64,000 nucleotides of DNA. It comes from CAZUGO01 sp964619935 (GTDB lineage Bacteria > Planctomycetota > Phycisphaerae > UBA1845 > CAIVHJ01). Position 1 is the first letter of the stretch. Every line of letters begins with the position of its first letter. The position numbers and the translations under genes are program-made. The notes under the pieces were generated by a model. The model worked only from the letters and a program-made list of their open reading frames with translations. It made no database searches and was not told the origin of the DNA. Positions 17,171 through 25,209 of the stretch are shown here, one piece after another. The stretch is taken from the NCBI GenBank assembly GCA_964619935.1, contig CAZUGO010000036.1:1-64000 (forward strand), in the 5' to 3' direction.

Positions 17171-19468
17171 CTACGCGGTCCAGTTGCCTAGCAGCATCGC
17201 CAGGTCGGCAGCATCAACCCCGCCGTCGCCGTTCAGGTCGGCCGGGCAAGCCGCAGGGCAGGGCCCCCAACTACCGAGCAGCAACGCCAGATCGGCGGCA
17301 TCGACCACGGCGTCGCCGTTGAGGTCAGCGGTCACTGGCTGCGCGCAGAGGTAACTGCGCAGCGCAAAGGCGTCCAGGCCGGCCTCGACGATGTTCTGCG
17401 AGCCGTCATCGTTGACCGTAAATCGCAGGCGCGTGGTGGCGGTCAGGTTCACACCGGCGCTGTCGAGGGCGGTGCCGTCGATGACGTGGGTCTGCCAGGC
17501 CAGATCACCATCGGTATCGTGGCTGGCGATCTCGGTCCAGGGGCCGCTGAGGTCATTGCTGCTGATTTCGACCAGCAGCCGGTCGACGCCGTCGGGATTG
17601 GTGATGTTGAAGAAGTAATCGTAGCTGATGAACACGCCGTCTCCGTTGGACATGTTCAATTGCGGCGAGGTCAGGCGCACCGCGCCGTTGTCGACATCGG
17701 TGTTGCCGGGCGCGTTGGCGGTCAGGTAGCACTGGCCGCTGCCGTCGGAGTCCGACTCCGGATCATAATCCCAACCCGGATCGTTGACCGGCACGCCGCG
17801 TTCCCAGTCGCCGCTGGGCGCGCCCAGGTTTTGCGGCGACCAGCCCAGGTCGGCCTGCATGTCATCGGCCAACACCAGCACCGTGCTGCCGGCAACCAGT
17901 GCGTGATAGGCCCCGCTCGGGCCGGACAGCGGATTGCGAACGGTGATCCCGCTGGTGCTCTCCGCGGAGAAGTAGTATTCGACGGTACTACCGCATGCCA
18001 ACGGCGGAAACAGCGCCGTGAACAACCCGTCGCCGGCTGCGGCCAGCGGCACGCTGAGGTACTCGCCGCCGACGGCGTAGTGCAGCGCCGCTGTTTCGGG
18101 CAGTAGTTCGCCGGCGACCTCCACAATCTGTACCGTGGCGGCATCGCCGCTGGGCTGCACCACGTCCGGCAGTCCGTCAGGAAAGGCGTAGTCGAACAGC
18201 GGCTGGCCGAACTGCCAGACGAACAGCCCCTTTTCGACATCGCTTCCAATGATGGTCCCGCTCGGAAAATACGGATAACTGCTCCACAACCCATTGAAGT
18301 TGGGGTTGTCGTCCGGCGGATAGGTATCGAACAGAGCCACCTCCACCGGCGCCAGCGGCCGGCTGACGTCGAACACCCGCAGGCCGCTGCGGTAGTTGGC
18401 CGCGAAGACCAGGTCGCCCAGCGTGTACAGGTTGTGGGTGATCGCCGTGGTGCCGTTGCTGTAGGTCTCGACCTCGACCGGATTGGTCAGGTCGCTGACG
18501 TCGATGATGTGCATGGTGGTGTTCAGCCCGAAGCTGGTTTCATCGGCTTCGTCGTTGAGAAAAAAATACTGGCGGTCGGGCGACAGCCAGCCTTGATGGG
18601 AGTAAGCGTTGTTGGCGTACTGGTAGTGCCCGTCGGGATTCTCGATGACCGTGAAGATGTGGTCCTTGTCGGTGACGTCGAGAATCGTCAGGCCGGTCTC
18701 ACTGCCGCCGTTGTTGAAGCCGGCGCAGCAAAAGGCGATCTCCCGCCCGGTGTAGGGCCCGCTGGTGTAGCTGACCACCTGGGCGTCGTGGACGTAGCGG
18801 TCCTGCCACTCGGCCACCCACAGCGGCTGGCCGGGATCCGCCAGATCGTAAATCCGCAATCCGATGTTGTTGCCGCCACCGCTGCGGTACAAGTAACCGC
18901 TGTCTTCATTAATGACCACGTTGTGGGTGCTCTGGGTCCCGCCGGTCAGGACTGTGCCCACCTCGGCGACCACGCCGGCATCCACATCCGACAGGTCGAC
19001 CACCTGAATGCCACTGCCACCTTCGCTGACCACGTAGGCATGGTCCTGGTAGACCTTGATGTCGCGCCACAAGCTCACCGGACCATCGAGCGCCCCAATC
19101 ACCTGCGGGTCGCCGGGGTCGGTGATCTCCACCACCGCCAGTCCGGACGACGTTCCCATCAGGGCGTATTCGCGGCCCGTCCCGGACACATAGCCCCAGC
19201 AGTCATTGCCGTTGTCGATGGGCTCCTGGAAGTATTGATCCAGCTCGGGCAACGTCACCCAACTGCGCAGGGCGATGCCCGAGGCGACAAAGCTCGGCAG
19301 GTTGCCGGACGCGGTCCGCTGCCCCAGCGCCGGGCAATTGCGGCAGCCCGGTCCGGGGTAACGCGGCTGGCGGTCGCGCAGCTTCGGATCGTCGGAATGG
19401 CCCTGCAACACCGGTACGGCGCACGCCAAGCCAAACATCGCTGCAACTATGGGTACCGATCGCTTCAT
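17171..19468 (-). CDS. Choice-of-anchor B family protein (LVIVD repeats) with dockerin-like tail
   Basis: A 765-residue exported protein. The ATG at 19468 has GGAGG 8 bases upstream and opens a signal peptide ending near LQGHS. The N-terminal half is a beta-propeller built of LVIVD-type repeats, with the family hallmarks DCWGYVSGTGREYALMG, LWRDIKVYQDHAYVVSEG, STHNVVINEDSGYLYRSGG and HDAQVVSYTSGPYTGREIAF. The second half adds a beta-rich domain (ETAALHYAVGGEYLSVPL, DDMQADLGWSPQN), absent from its neighbour. The protein ends in two dockerin-like loops (DLNGDAVVDAADLALLLGSWG, DLNGDGGVDAADLAMLLGNW). It follows its shorter paralogue by 29 bases and is probably co-transcribed with it. Function is not known. 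Confidence 0.83.
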   Translation of the reverse strand: MKRSVPIVAAMFGLACAVPVLQGHSDDPKLRDRQPRYPGPGCRNCPALGQRTASGNLPSFVASGIALRSWVTLPELDQYFQEPIDNGNDCWGYVSGTGREYALMGTSSGLAVVEITDPGDPQVIGALDGPVSLWRDIKVYQDHAYVVSEGGSGIQVVDLSDVDAGVVAEVGTVLTGGTQSTHNVVINEDSGYLYRSGGGNNIGLRIYDLADPGQPLWVAEWQDRYVHDAQVVSYTSGPYTGREIAFCCAGFNNGGSETGLTILDVTDKDHIFTVIENPDGHYQYANNAYSHQGWLSPDRQYFFLNDEADETSFGLNTTMHIIDVSDLTNPVEVETYSNGTTAITHNLYTLGDLVFAANYRSGLRVFDVSRPLAPVEVALFDTYPPDDNPNFNGLWSSYPYFPSGTIIGSDVEKGLFVWQFGQPLFDYAFPDGLPDVVQPSGDAATVQIVEVAGELLPETAALHYAVGGEYLSVPLAAAGDGLFTALFPPLACGSTVEYYFSAESTSGITVRNPLSGPSGAYHALVAGSTVLVLADDMQADLGWSPQNLGAPSGDWERGVPVNDPGWDYDPESDSDGSGQCYLTANAPGNTDVDNGAVRLTSPQLNMSNGDGVFISYDYFFNITNPDGVDRLLVEISSNDLSGPWTEIASHDTDGDLAWQTHVIDGTALDSAGVNLTATTRLRFTVNDDGSQNIVEAGLDAFALRSYLCAQPVTADLNGDAVVDAADLALLLGSWGPCPAACPADLNGDGGVDAADLAMLLGNWTA

Positions 19469-19497
19469 GCCGCCACCTCCGCAGAATCAAGACCCAG

Positions 19498-20922
19498 CTA
19501 CGCGCCCCAGTTGCCCAACAACATCGCCAGGTCGGAGGCGTCGACCAGGCCGTCACCGTTGAGGTCGGCCAGGCAACCGCCGCAGGCCCCCCAACTGCCG
19601 AGCAGCAGCGCCAGATCGGCGGCATCCACGCCGCCGCTGCCGTCCAGATCACCCACCAGGGGCGGGGCCTCGAGTTGCCAGACGAACAACCCGCGCTGCA
19701 TGTCGCTGCCGATGATCGCGCCGCTGGGAAAATACGGATAGTTGCTCCACAACCCGCTGAAGTTGGGGTTGTCGTTGTTGGGGTAAGTGTCGAAATAGGC
19801 GATCTCCGACGGCGCGGTGGGGTTGGCGACGTCGAACACGCGCAGGCCGCTGCGGTAGTTCGCGGCAAAGACGCGGTTGCCGGCGGTGTACAGGTTGTGG
19901 GTGATCGCCGAGTTGCCGTTGGTGAAGGTGGTGAACTGGGCCGGGTGCTCCAGGTCGGAGACATCCAGAATGTGCATCGTCGAGGTCAGCCCGTAATTCC
20001 ACTCGTCCTGCTCGTCGTCCAGGAACAGCCACTGGCGATCGGCGGACAACCAGCCTTGGTGCGAATACGCATTGTTGGGATACTGGAAGTGGCCGTCCGG
20101 ATTGTCGATGACCGTGAAGATGTCGCTCTTGTCGGTGACGTCGAGTATCGTCAGACCGGTCTCGGTCCCGCCGTTGTTATAGCCGCCGAAGCAAAACGCG
20201 ATCTCGCGACCGGCGTAAGGGCCGGACGTGTAGGTCACCACCTGGGCGTCATGCACGTAGCGATCGTGCCACTCGGCCACCCATTCCGGGTTGACCGGAT
20301 CGGACAGATCGTAGATCCGCAGGCCGACATTGGCCGCCGCCCCGGTGCGATACAGGTAGCCGCTGTCCTCGTTGAGCGCCACGTTGTGCGTGTCGGGCAG
20401 TCCGCCGGTGAGGACGGTGTTCACCAAAGTGACCACCCCCTGGTCGATGTTCGCCATATCCATCACCTGAATGCCGCCGCCGCCTTCACTAACCGCATAC
20501 GCATAATGCTGATAGACCTTGATGTCGCGCCACAGGCTGGACGGCCCGCTGATTCCGGCGATGACCGTGGTGTGCATCGGATCGGTGATTTCCACGAATG
20601 CCGTGCCCTCCGAGGTGCCCACCAGGGCGTACTCGCGGCCAGCAGGCGACACGTAACCCCAGCAGTCGTTGCCGTTGGCGCTGGCATTCGAGAAGAAGAG
20701 ATCCAACTGCGCGAGCGGCAGCCAACTGCGCAGAATCACACCCGAGGAATCGAACTCGCCGCCCAGGCCGGCCGCGGCCCGCCCGCCGGCCGCCGGGCAG
20801 TCCTGGCAACCCACGCCTTCGAAACGGGGTTCGCGATCACGAAGCTTGGGGTCGTCGCTGTGGGCGTAGGCGAGCGCAGGTCCCAAAACACAACAAAGCA
20901 AGGCGCAGGACAAGCGGTTCAT
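19498..20922 (-). CDS. Choice-of-anchor B family protein, short paralogue, dockerin-like tail
   Basis: A 474-residue exported LVIVD-repeat propeller protein, close in sequence to the next gene downstream over the whole propeller (HSDDPKLRDREPRF, LWRDIKVYQHYAYAVSEG, THNVALNEDSGYLYRTG, YPYFPSGAIIGSDMQRGLFVW). It lacks the extra beta-rich domain and passes straight into two dockerin-like loops (DLDGSGGVDAADLALLLG, DLNGDGLVDASDLAMLLG). The ATG at 20922 has GAGGG upstream. A TATTAT box at 20990-20985 on the minus strand could be its -10 element, with no convincing -35. The pair looks like a tandem duplication in which one copy gained a domain or the other lost it. Confidence 0.83.
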   Translation of the reverse strand: MNRLSCALLCCVLGPALAYAHSDDPKLRDREPRFEGVGCQDCPAAGGRAAAGLGGEFDSSGVILRSWLPLAQLDLFFSNASANGNDCWGYVSPAGREYALVGTSEGTAFVEITDPMHTTVIAGISGPSSLWRDIKVYQHYAYAVSEGGGGIQVMDMANIDQGVVTLVNTVLTGGLPDTHNVALNEDSGYLYRTGAAANVGLRIYDLSDPVNPEWVAEWHDRYVHDAQVVTYTSGPYAGREIAFCFGGYNNGGTETGLTILDVTDKSDIFTVIDNPDGHFQYPNNAYSHQGWLSADRQWLFLDDEQDEWNYGLTSTMHILDVSDLEHPAQFTTFTNGNSAITHNLYTAGNRVFAANYRSGLRVFDVANPTAPSEIAYFDTYPNNDNPNFSGLWSNYPYFPSGAIIGSDMQRGLFVWQLEAPPLVGDLDGSGGVDAADLALLLGSWGACGGCLADLNGDGLVDASDLAMLLGNWGA

Positions 20923-21151
20923 TGGAGAGCCCTCTTTGGTGGCAATGAAAACGACCTTTAGAGCCTGCAGGTGTCACTGGTCCTATAATACGCAAGCGCC
21001 CACCCGAATGCCAGCCTCAACCGTTGCCGGCCCCTTTTTCCGGACGCGGGTGGCGGGCCGGACCCAAGGATCGCCTTTCCGCTGAGGGAGATGCACCAAC
21101 ATTAGAAGGCCGATCGCGGGCCGAGGATGGAACCACCCGATCGACCGTGAC

Positions 21152-22465
21152 CTAGTTCGGGTCGGCTCCGGCGTGGAACCGCGGAGAGGGTGGAGGACCG
21201 CCCAGACCCTCCGGAAGACCCTCATCGGTGAGCGCTTCCAGGAACGCCGCCAGGTCGTCCGCTTCGCGGTCGCTCAGGTCCAAGGGCACCAGAATGGTCT
21301 CACGATGGTGGGCCATCTGCATGAAGCCCTCCAGCGTTGAGTAGTACTGCAAGACTTCGCGGAGGGTCTTGAACTGGCCCTGATGCATGTACGGCGCCGT
21401 TCGGGCGACGTTGCGCAACGACGGCGTTCTGAAGCGCCCCCAATTGTCCGGCGTGTTGGTCAGGAACTTCAGCTTGCGGGCCGTGGCTGACTCGGGGGCG
21501 TCGCTGTGGACGCCCAGGCCGTTAAACGGATCGGCCAGCACGACGTCGATCCCGGCGTAGCGCCCGGCATCGCGAGGCAAGCCGCCGTGCAACGGAGGCA
21601 CCCCGATGTTGTGAAACTCCCCATCGCTGAAGTTCGGACCGCTGTGACACAGCCGGCAATTGCCGCGACCGACGAACAGCTTCATGCCACGCTTGGCAGC
21701 ATCCGACAGGACCTCCTGCCCGGCGGTATCCCCGGAGCGGAGGGCCTCGGCAAAGCGGTCGAAAGCGGATTGGTGACTCTGCAACCGGCGCTCGTATGCG
21801 GCCAGCGCCTTGCCGACGTTGCTGAAAACCTGGTTCACCAGCAGACGGTCCGCCGGCTCCATGGCCAACCAGGCCTGCCCCGATGGGTCGGCCGGATCAG
21901 CCGACCGCGACCCGCCCTGAGGCGGAAAGCGACCGCGCTGCCCCAGCGGGGGCAAAGGCCCGAAGCAGACCTCATAGGCGGCACGCAACTGCGGATCGTC
22001 GTGCATCAGGTGGGCCACTTGCAGCCGGCTGCCGCCCATTTCCACCGGGTTCTCGATGGGGTTGAGTGCCTGGGCCCACAGCGAATCCACCCGCCCATCC
22101 CAATAGAACCACCGCTGATGGCCGACGTTCCATAACGACAGCGAATTGCGCCGCCCGGCGGCCAAGCCGACGGCCACCGGATCCGGCGAGGTGAAGCCGT
22201 GCTCGGGATCGTGACAACTGCCGCAGGAGATCGCTCCATTGGCCGACAGACGCGGATCGAAAAACAGGAACTGCCCCAACCGCGCCGCGGCCGGATCATC
22301 GGCAACGCGGTTGGTCGGGTCCGGCGGAGGCGGACCCAGCGGCGCGTGCGTCAGAATGCGGCGCTGTTCATCCGGCGTGAACTGCACCGGACCGTCGCCG
22401 GCGTCCACCGCCGGTCCAACCAGCCGCAGACAGACGACCATACCCATGAAACGCAAAGCGCTCAT
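21152..22465 (-). CDS. Di-haem cytochrome c peroxidase / MauG-family protein
   Basis: A 437-residue exported di-haem protein. The two c-type haem sites are Cys81-Cys84-His85 in CGSCH and Cys270-Cys273-His274 in CRLCH. The family segment APYMHQGQFKTLREVLQYY lies near the C-terminus, and the FFDPRLSANGAISCGSCHDP opening is typical of bacterial cytochrome c peroxidases. Such enzymes reduce peroxide or oxidise protein side chains in the periplasm; which applies is not visible. The start overlaps the stop of the lipoprotein gene by an ATGA, so translation is coupled. It is the last gene of a three-gene operon with an NHL protein. The N-terminus (residues 1-21) is a plausible but weak signal peptide. 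Confidence 0.88.
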   Translation of the reverse strand: MSALRFMGMVVCLRLVGPAVDAGDGPVQFTPDEQRRILTHAPLGPPPPDPTNRVADDPAAARLGQFLFFDPRLSANGAISCGSCHDPEHGFTSPDPVAVGLAAGRRNSLSLWNVGHQRWFYWDGRVDSLWAQALNPIENPVEMGGSRLQVAHLMHDDPQLRAAYEVCFGPLPPLGQRGRFPPQGGSRSADPADPSGQAWLAMEPADRLLVNQVFSNVGKALAAYERRLQSHQSAFDRFAEALRSGDTAGQEVLSDAAKRGMKLFVGRGNCRLCHSGPNFSDGEFHNIGVPPLHGGLPRDAGRYAGIDVVLADPFNGLGVHSDAPESATARKLKFLTNTPDNWGRFRTPSLRNVARTAPYMHQGQFKTLREVLQYYSTLEGFMQMAHHRETILVPLDLSDREADDLAAFLEALTDEGLPEGLGGPPPSPRFHAGADPN

Positions 22466-22911
22466 TCGAGGTTCACATCACACTGGGCCCGCTCGGTGAG
22501 CGGGCCGTCGGTGATGTCAAAGTACAATTCCCAGTGTCCGGTCATGTGAAACAGCATGCCCTGAACTTCGAAGCGGCCCTCGCGGGTCGGTTGGACTTGA
22601 GCTGCGGTGTTCATGCCGTGCCCGTGGGCGGGCATCGACGCGTCCACCGCCAAGGTCACATCCGACGGTACCTGTTTCGGATCGGCGGTCTTGCGAATCT
22701 CGACTGCCAGCGTGAACCACTCGTTGGTGGGGATCACCGCGGGGTGCGGCACGTAGGTCACCACGTAGGTGCCGTCGTTGCTGACGATGCGGACCGCGCC
22801 TGGAACATCGGCTGGCACCGCCGGTTCGGGTTCGGCAGCGCGCCGGCAAGCGCCGGATACCAGACACACCGCACCCAGCCCAACGCACCCAATCGCCCGC
22901 CGGCGGTTCAT
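22462..22911 (-). CDS. YtkA/FixH-like lipoprotein
   Basis: A 149-residue lipoprotein: the N-terminus MNRRRAIGC leads to the lipobox LVSGAC with the lipidated Cys near residue 22. The rest is a small beta-sandwich with VTYVPHPAVIPTNEWFTLAVEI, DASMPAHGHGMN and FHMTGHWELYFDI, the pattern of YtkA-like domains. The histidine and methionine pattern (PAHGHGM, FHMTGHW) hints at metal handling, which is inference. The ATG at 22911 overlaps the upstream stop as ATGA, and its own stop overlaps the peroxidase start the same way. These double overlaps suggest the three products are made together and work together. Confidence 0.75.
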   Translation of the reverse strand: MNRRRAIGCVGLGAVCLVSGACRRAAEPEPAVPADVPGAVRIVSNDGTYVVTYVPHPAVIPTNEWFTLAVEIRKTADPKQVPSDVTLAVDASMPAHGHGMNTAAQVQPTREGRFEVQGMLFHMTGHWELYFDITDGPLTERAQCDVNLE

Positions 22912-24842
22912 GAGGGCTCCTTGGCTGCGGCTGCCCGGTTGGCCGGACCCGTATAGAAGCGCGATCCGAAGGCGTGAATGAAGTGCCCATCCGCGTCGAA
23001 GATCTGGGCCCGATGATTGCCGAAATCGATCACGATGATCCTCAGTTGATCGTCCTGAACCACGCCATACGGCTTGTGAAACTCGCCGGCGCCCAGCCCC
23101 GCCGTGCCCCAATGAGCCAGCAAGCGGCCGCGCTCGTCGAATTTCTGGACTCGGGCGGCTGCGGTGTCGCTGACATACACGCAGCCGTCCTTGCCGGCGG
23201 CGATCCCGAAGGGCCGCTGGAAGCTGCCGGGCTGCGATCCCCGGCCGCCCCATGCAAACAGCGGCCGCCCTTGAAGATCGAACGCCAGAACCTGCTGCCG
23301 CCCGGCATCGACCACGAACAACGTCCGGCCGTCACGGCTGAGCGCCAAGTCCGTCGGATCGCGCAGCCGACCGGGTCCGCCACCAAATCCGCCGATCCGC
23401 GATCGCACCTTCAGCGCCTGATCCAAGACCACGATCTCGGCAGCCTCACGATCCAGGGCGTACAGGTTGCCTGCGGCATCGTATTGCAGCGCCGAGACCC
23501 GCAAACCCGGCCGGCCCGGGGGCGTGCTCGCGGCCAGGTTGAACGACTTGACGAAGCGAGCCATGTTCGGCACGAAGCGCAGGCGGCCCGTGGGATGGTA
23601 GGCCAGCGCAAAGGTTTGCAGCCGGCGGTTGCCGCTGTCGCCAACCAGCACCCGCCAGGTCCGGGCGTCGATGACCATGCCGCGCGGATCCACCAGCCGC
23701 CCGAGTGCCGTGCCGTACCCGCCGAACTGCGTAATGGCCACCGGCTCGCGCTCACGGAGCTTGAACACCTGAATGGTGTAGGCATCCGGCTCGCGGATCA
23801 GCAGCAGATCGCCGGCGGTGGCGGCCCGCGGACCGAAATGGGTAATGCCGCCGGGTGGAAAAAATTCCGGCCGCGGCCGGGGAGCCCCTTGCAGATCGCC
23901 AAATATCTGACAACGGTCCTCCAAGTCCTCGCAGACCACCGCCAACGTCCCATCAGGGCTCACCGCCAGTGCAGACGGATAGTGAAACTGGCCACTTCCG
24001 GCGCGCGGCTCGATGGCGTGACTGCCCCACTGATACAACACCTGCCCGGCGGTGTCGAAGGCCTGGACGCGCTGGTTCTTGCCGTCGGCCACAAATACGG
24101 CACCGCCGGCGCTGGCCACCCCGCTGGGACCGGCCAGCAGCCCGGGAAAGGACCCCCGTTCGCCCCACCGGGCCACCAGGCGCCCGCCGGCGTCGAACTT
24201 CTGCACGCAATCCAGATCGGCATCCACGACATAGCAGAAGCCGTCGGTGTCCACCGTGACATCCACGGGCTGTTTGAATTGACCGTCGCCACTGCCGTAC
24301 GACCCCAGGGTCCGCACCCAACGGCCTTGCAGGTCGAACACCTGGACGCGGGCATTGCCGGTATCGGCGACATACAGCCGCTCCCCGGCCGCCGCCACGC
24401 CCCGCGGGCGATTGAATTGGCCGGCTTCCGCACCATAGCCGCCCCAGACCGCCACTGCCGTGCCGTCGGTCTCCAACACCTGAATCCGATGATTGCCGGT
24501 GTCGGCAACCACCAGCCGGCGGTGGTCCGGCGTGAGCGCCAGCCCGCCGGGTGCATGGAATTGGCCCGGCGCGTCCCCGTAGCCGCCCAGGCAGTCGTGC
24601 AGCTTCCCGGCTGCGTCGCCGCGCCTGATGCAGTGATTGCCGCTGTCGGCAATATATATCGTATTATGGTCGACGATCGCCACCGCCGCCGGATCGGCCA
24701 GTCCCGACAGCACACCGAGGTAGCGGCCCAGATCGGGCGGTGTTGCCGGGTTGGCGGCCCCCAGCCCCGCGCCTGCACACAGCAGCACGGCCGCGGTCAC
24801 CGCCGGGCAACCGAATCCTCGATAAATTGCGCGGTCATTCAT
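22908..24842 (-). CDS. Exported NHL-repeat beta-propeller protein
   Basis: A 644-residue exported protein with a signal peptide (hydrophobic VTAAVLLCAGAGLGAA, residues 14-29). About ten NHL repeats fill the rest, for example LVVADTGNHRIQVLETDG, LYVADTGNARVQVFDLQG and VYVSDTAAARVQKFDERG, separated by WGGYG-A-x-GQF linkers. The number suggests two propellers. NHL propellers bind proteins or ligands; no catalytic motif is visible. It is the first gene of the operon with the YtkA-like lipoprotein and the di-haem peroxidase. No Shine-Dalgarno sequence is clear before the ATG at 24842. Confidence 0.82.
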   Translation of the reverse strand: MNDRAIYRGFGCPAVTAAVLLCAGAGLGAANPATPPDLGRYLGVLSGLADPAAVAIVDHNTIYIADSGNHCIRRGDAAGKLHDCLGGYGDAPGQFHAPGGLALTPDHRRLVVADTGNHRIQVLETDGTAVAVWGGYGAEAGQFNRPRGVAAAGERLYVADTGNARVQVFDLQGRWVRTLGSYGSGDGQFKQPVDVTVDTDGFCYVVDADLDCVQKFDAGGRLVARWGERGSFPGLLAGPSGVASAGGAVFVADGKNQRVQAFDTAGQVLYQWGSHAIEPRAGSGQFHYPSALAVSPDGTLAVVCEDLEDRCQIFGDLQGAPRPRPEFFPPGGITHFGPRAATAGDLLLIREPDAYTIQVFKLREREPVAITQFGGYGTALGRLVDPRGMVIDARTWRVLVGDSGNRRLQTFALAYHPTGRLRFVPNMARFVKSFNLAASTPPGRPGLRVSALQYDAAGNLYALDREAAEIVVLDQALKVRSRIGGFGGGPGRLRDPTDLALSRDGRTLFVVDAGRQQVLAFDLQGRPLFAWGGRGSQPGSFQRPFGIAAGKDGCVYVSDTAAARVQKFDERGRLLAHWGTAGLGAGEFHKPYGVVQDDQLRIIVIDFGNHRAQIFDADGHFIHAFGSRFYTGPANRAAAAKEPS

Positions 24843-25209
24843 GATGTTTGCGTCGGGCTCGACCTCGTGGATCAGGTGCGGTCGTCAGGTGTCCACTGCC
24901 TCTCTCTCCCGCCACCAGAGACGCTGTCGCGGGGCCCGCGTTCGGCAGAAGCGTGTCAACGCGGAACTCGCCCCGCACGCTGGTAAGGGCTGGGACCACC
25001 CGTCAGACAGACTTACGTATTGTACCCCAACACGGTACGATCGTCCCTAATCTGGCGAACCCGGATTGCCGGACGGCCGATATGATGGCAGGATTCGCCG
25101 GTTGCGGTCGACACACAGCGGGAATCGAATCCGTGTCGCAGACACGCCGGTATGCCAATCTCACCACAATGGTGTATGATGGCGGATCTGGAGGAGCCGC
25201 GAGCCCGCC
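24843..25209. other. 367-base divergent intergenic region
   Basis: This gap separates the NHL operon (minus) from the cyclase gene (plus) and must hold both promoters. A TATGAT at 25175-25180 could be a plus-strand -10 box, without a clear -35. Inverted repeats CGACAC/GTGTCG (about 25110-25140) and GTACC/GGTAC (about 25022-25040) are visible and could be operator sites. No gene or RNA is supported here. Confidence 0.5.

Noticed and set aside
16823..17191. Short open frames on both strands across the structured gap
   Set aside because: No ribosome site or protein motif; overlapping frames on both strands are expected in GC-rich DNA.
22974..24986. Plus-strand open frame of 670 codons opposite the NHL gene
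   Set aside because: NHL repeats and signal peptide are clear on the minus strand; the plus frame has none.
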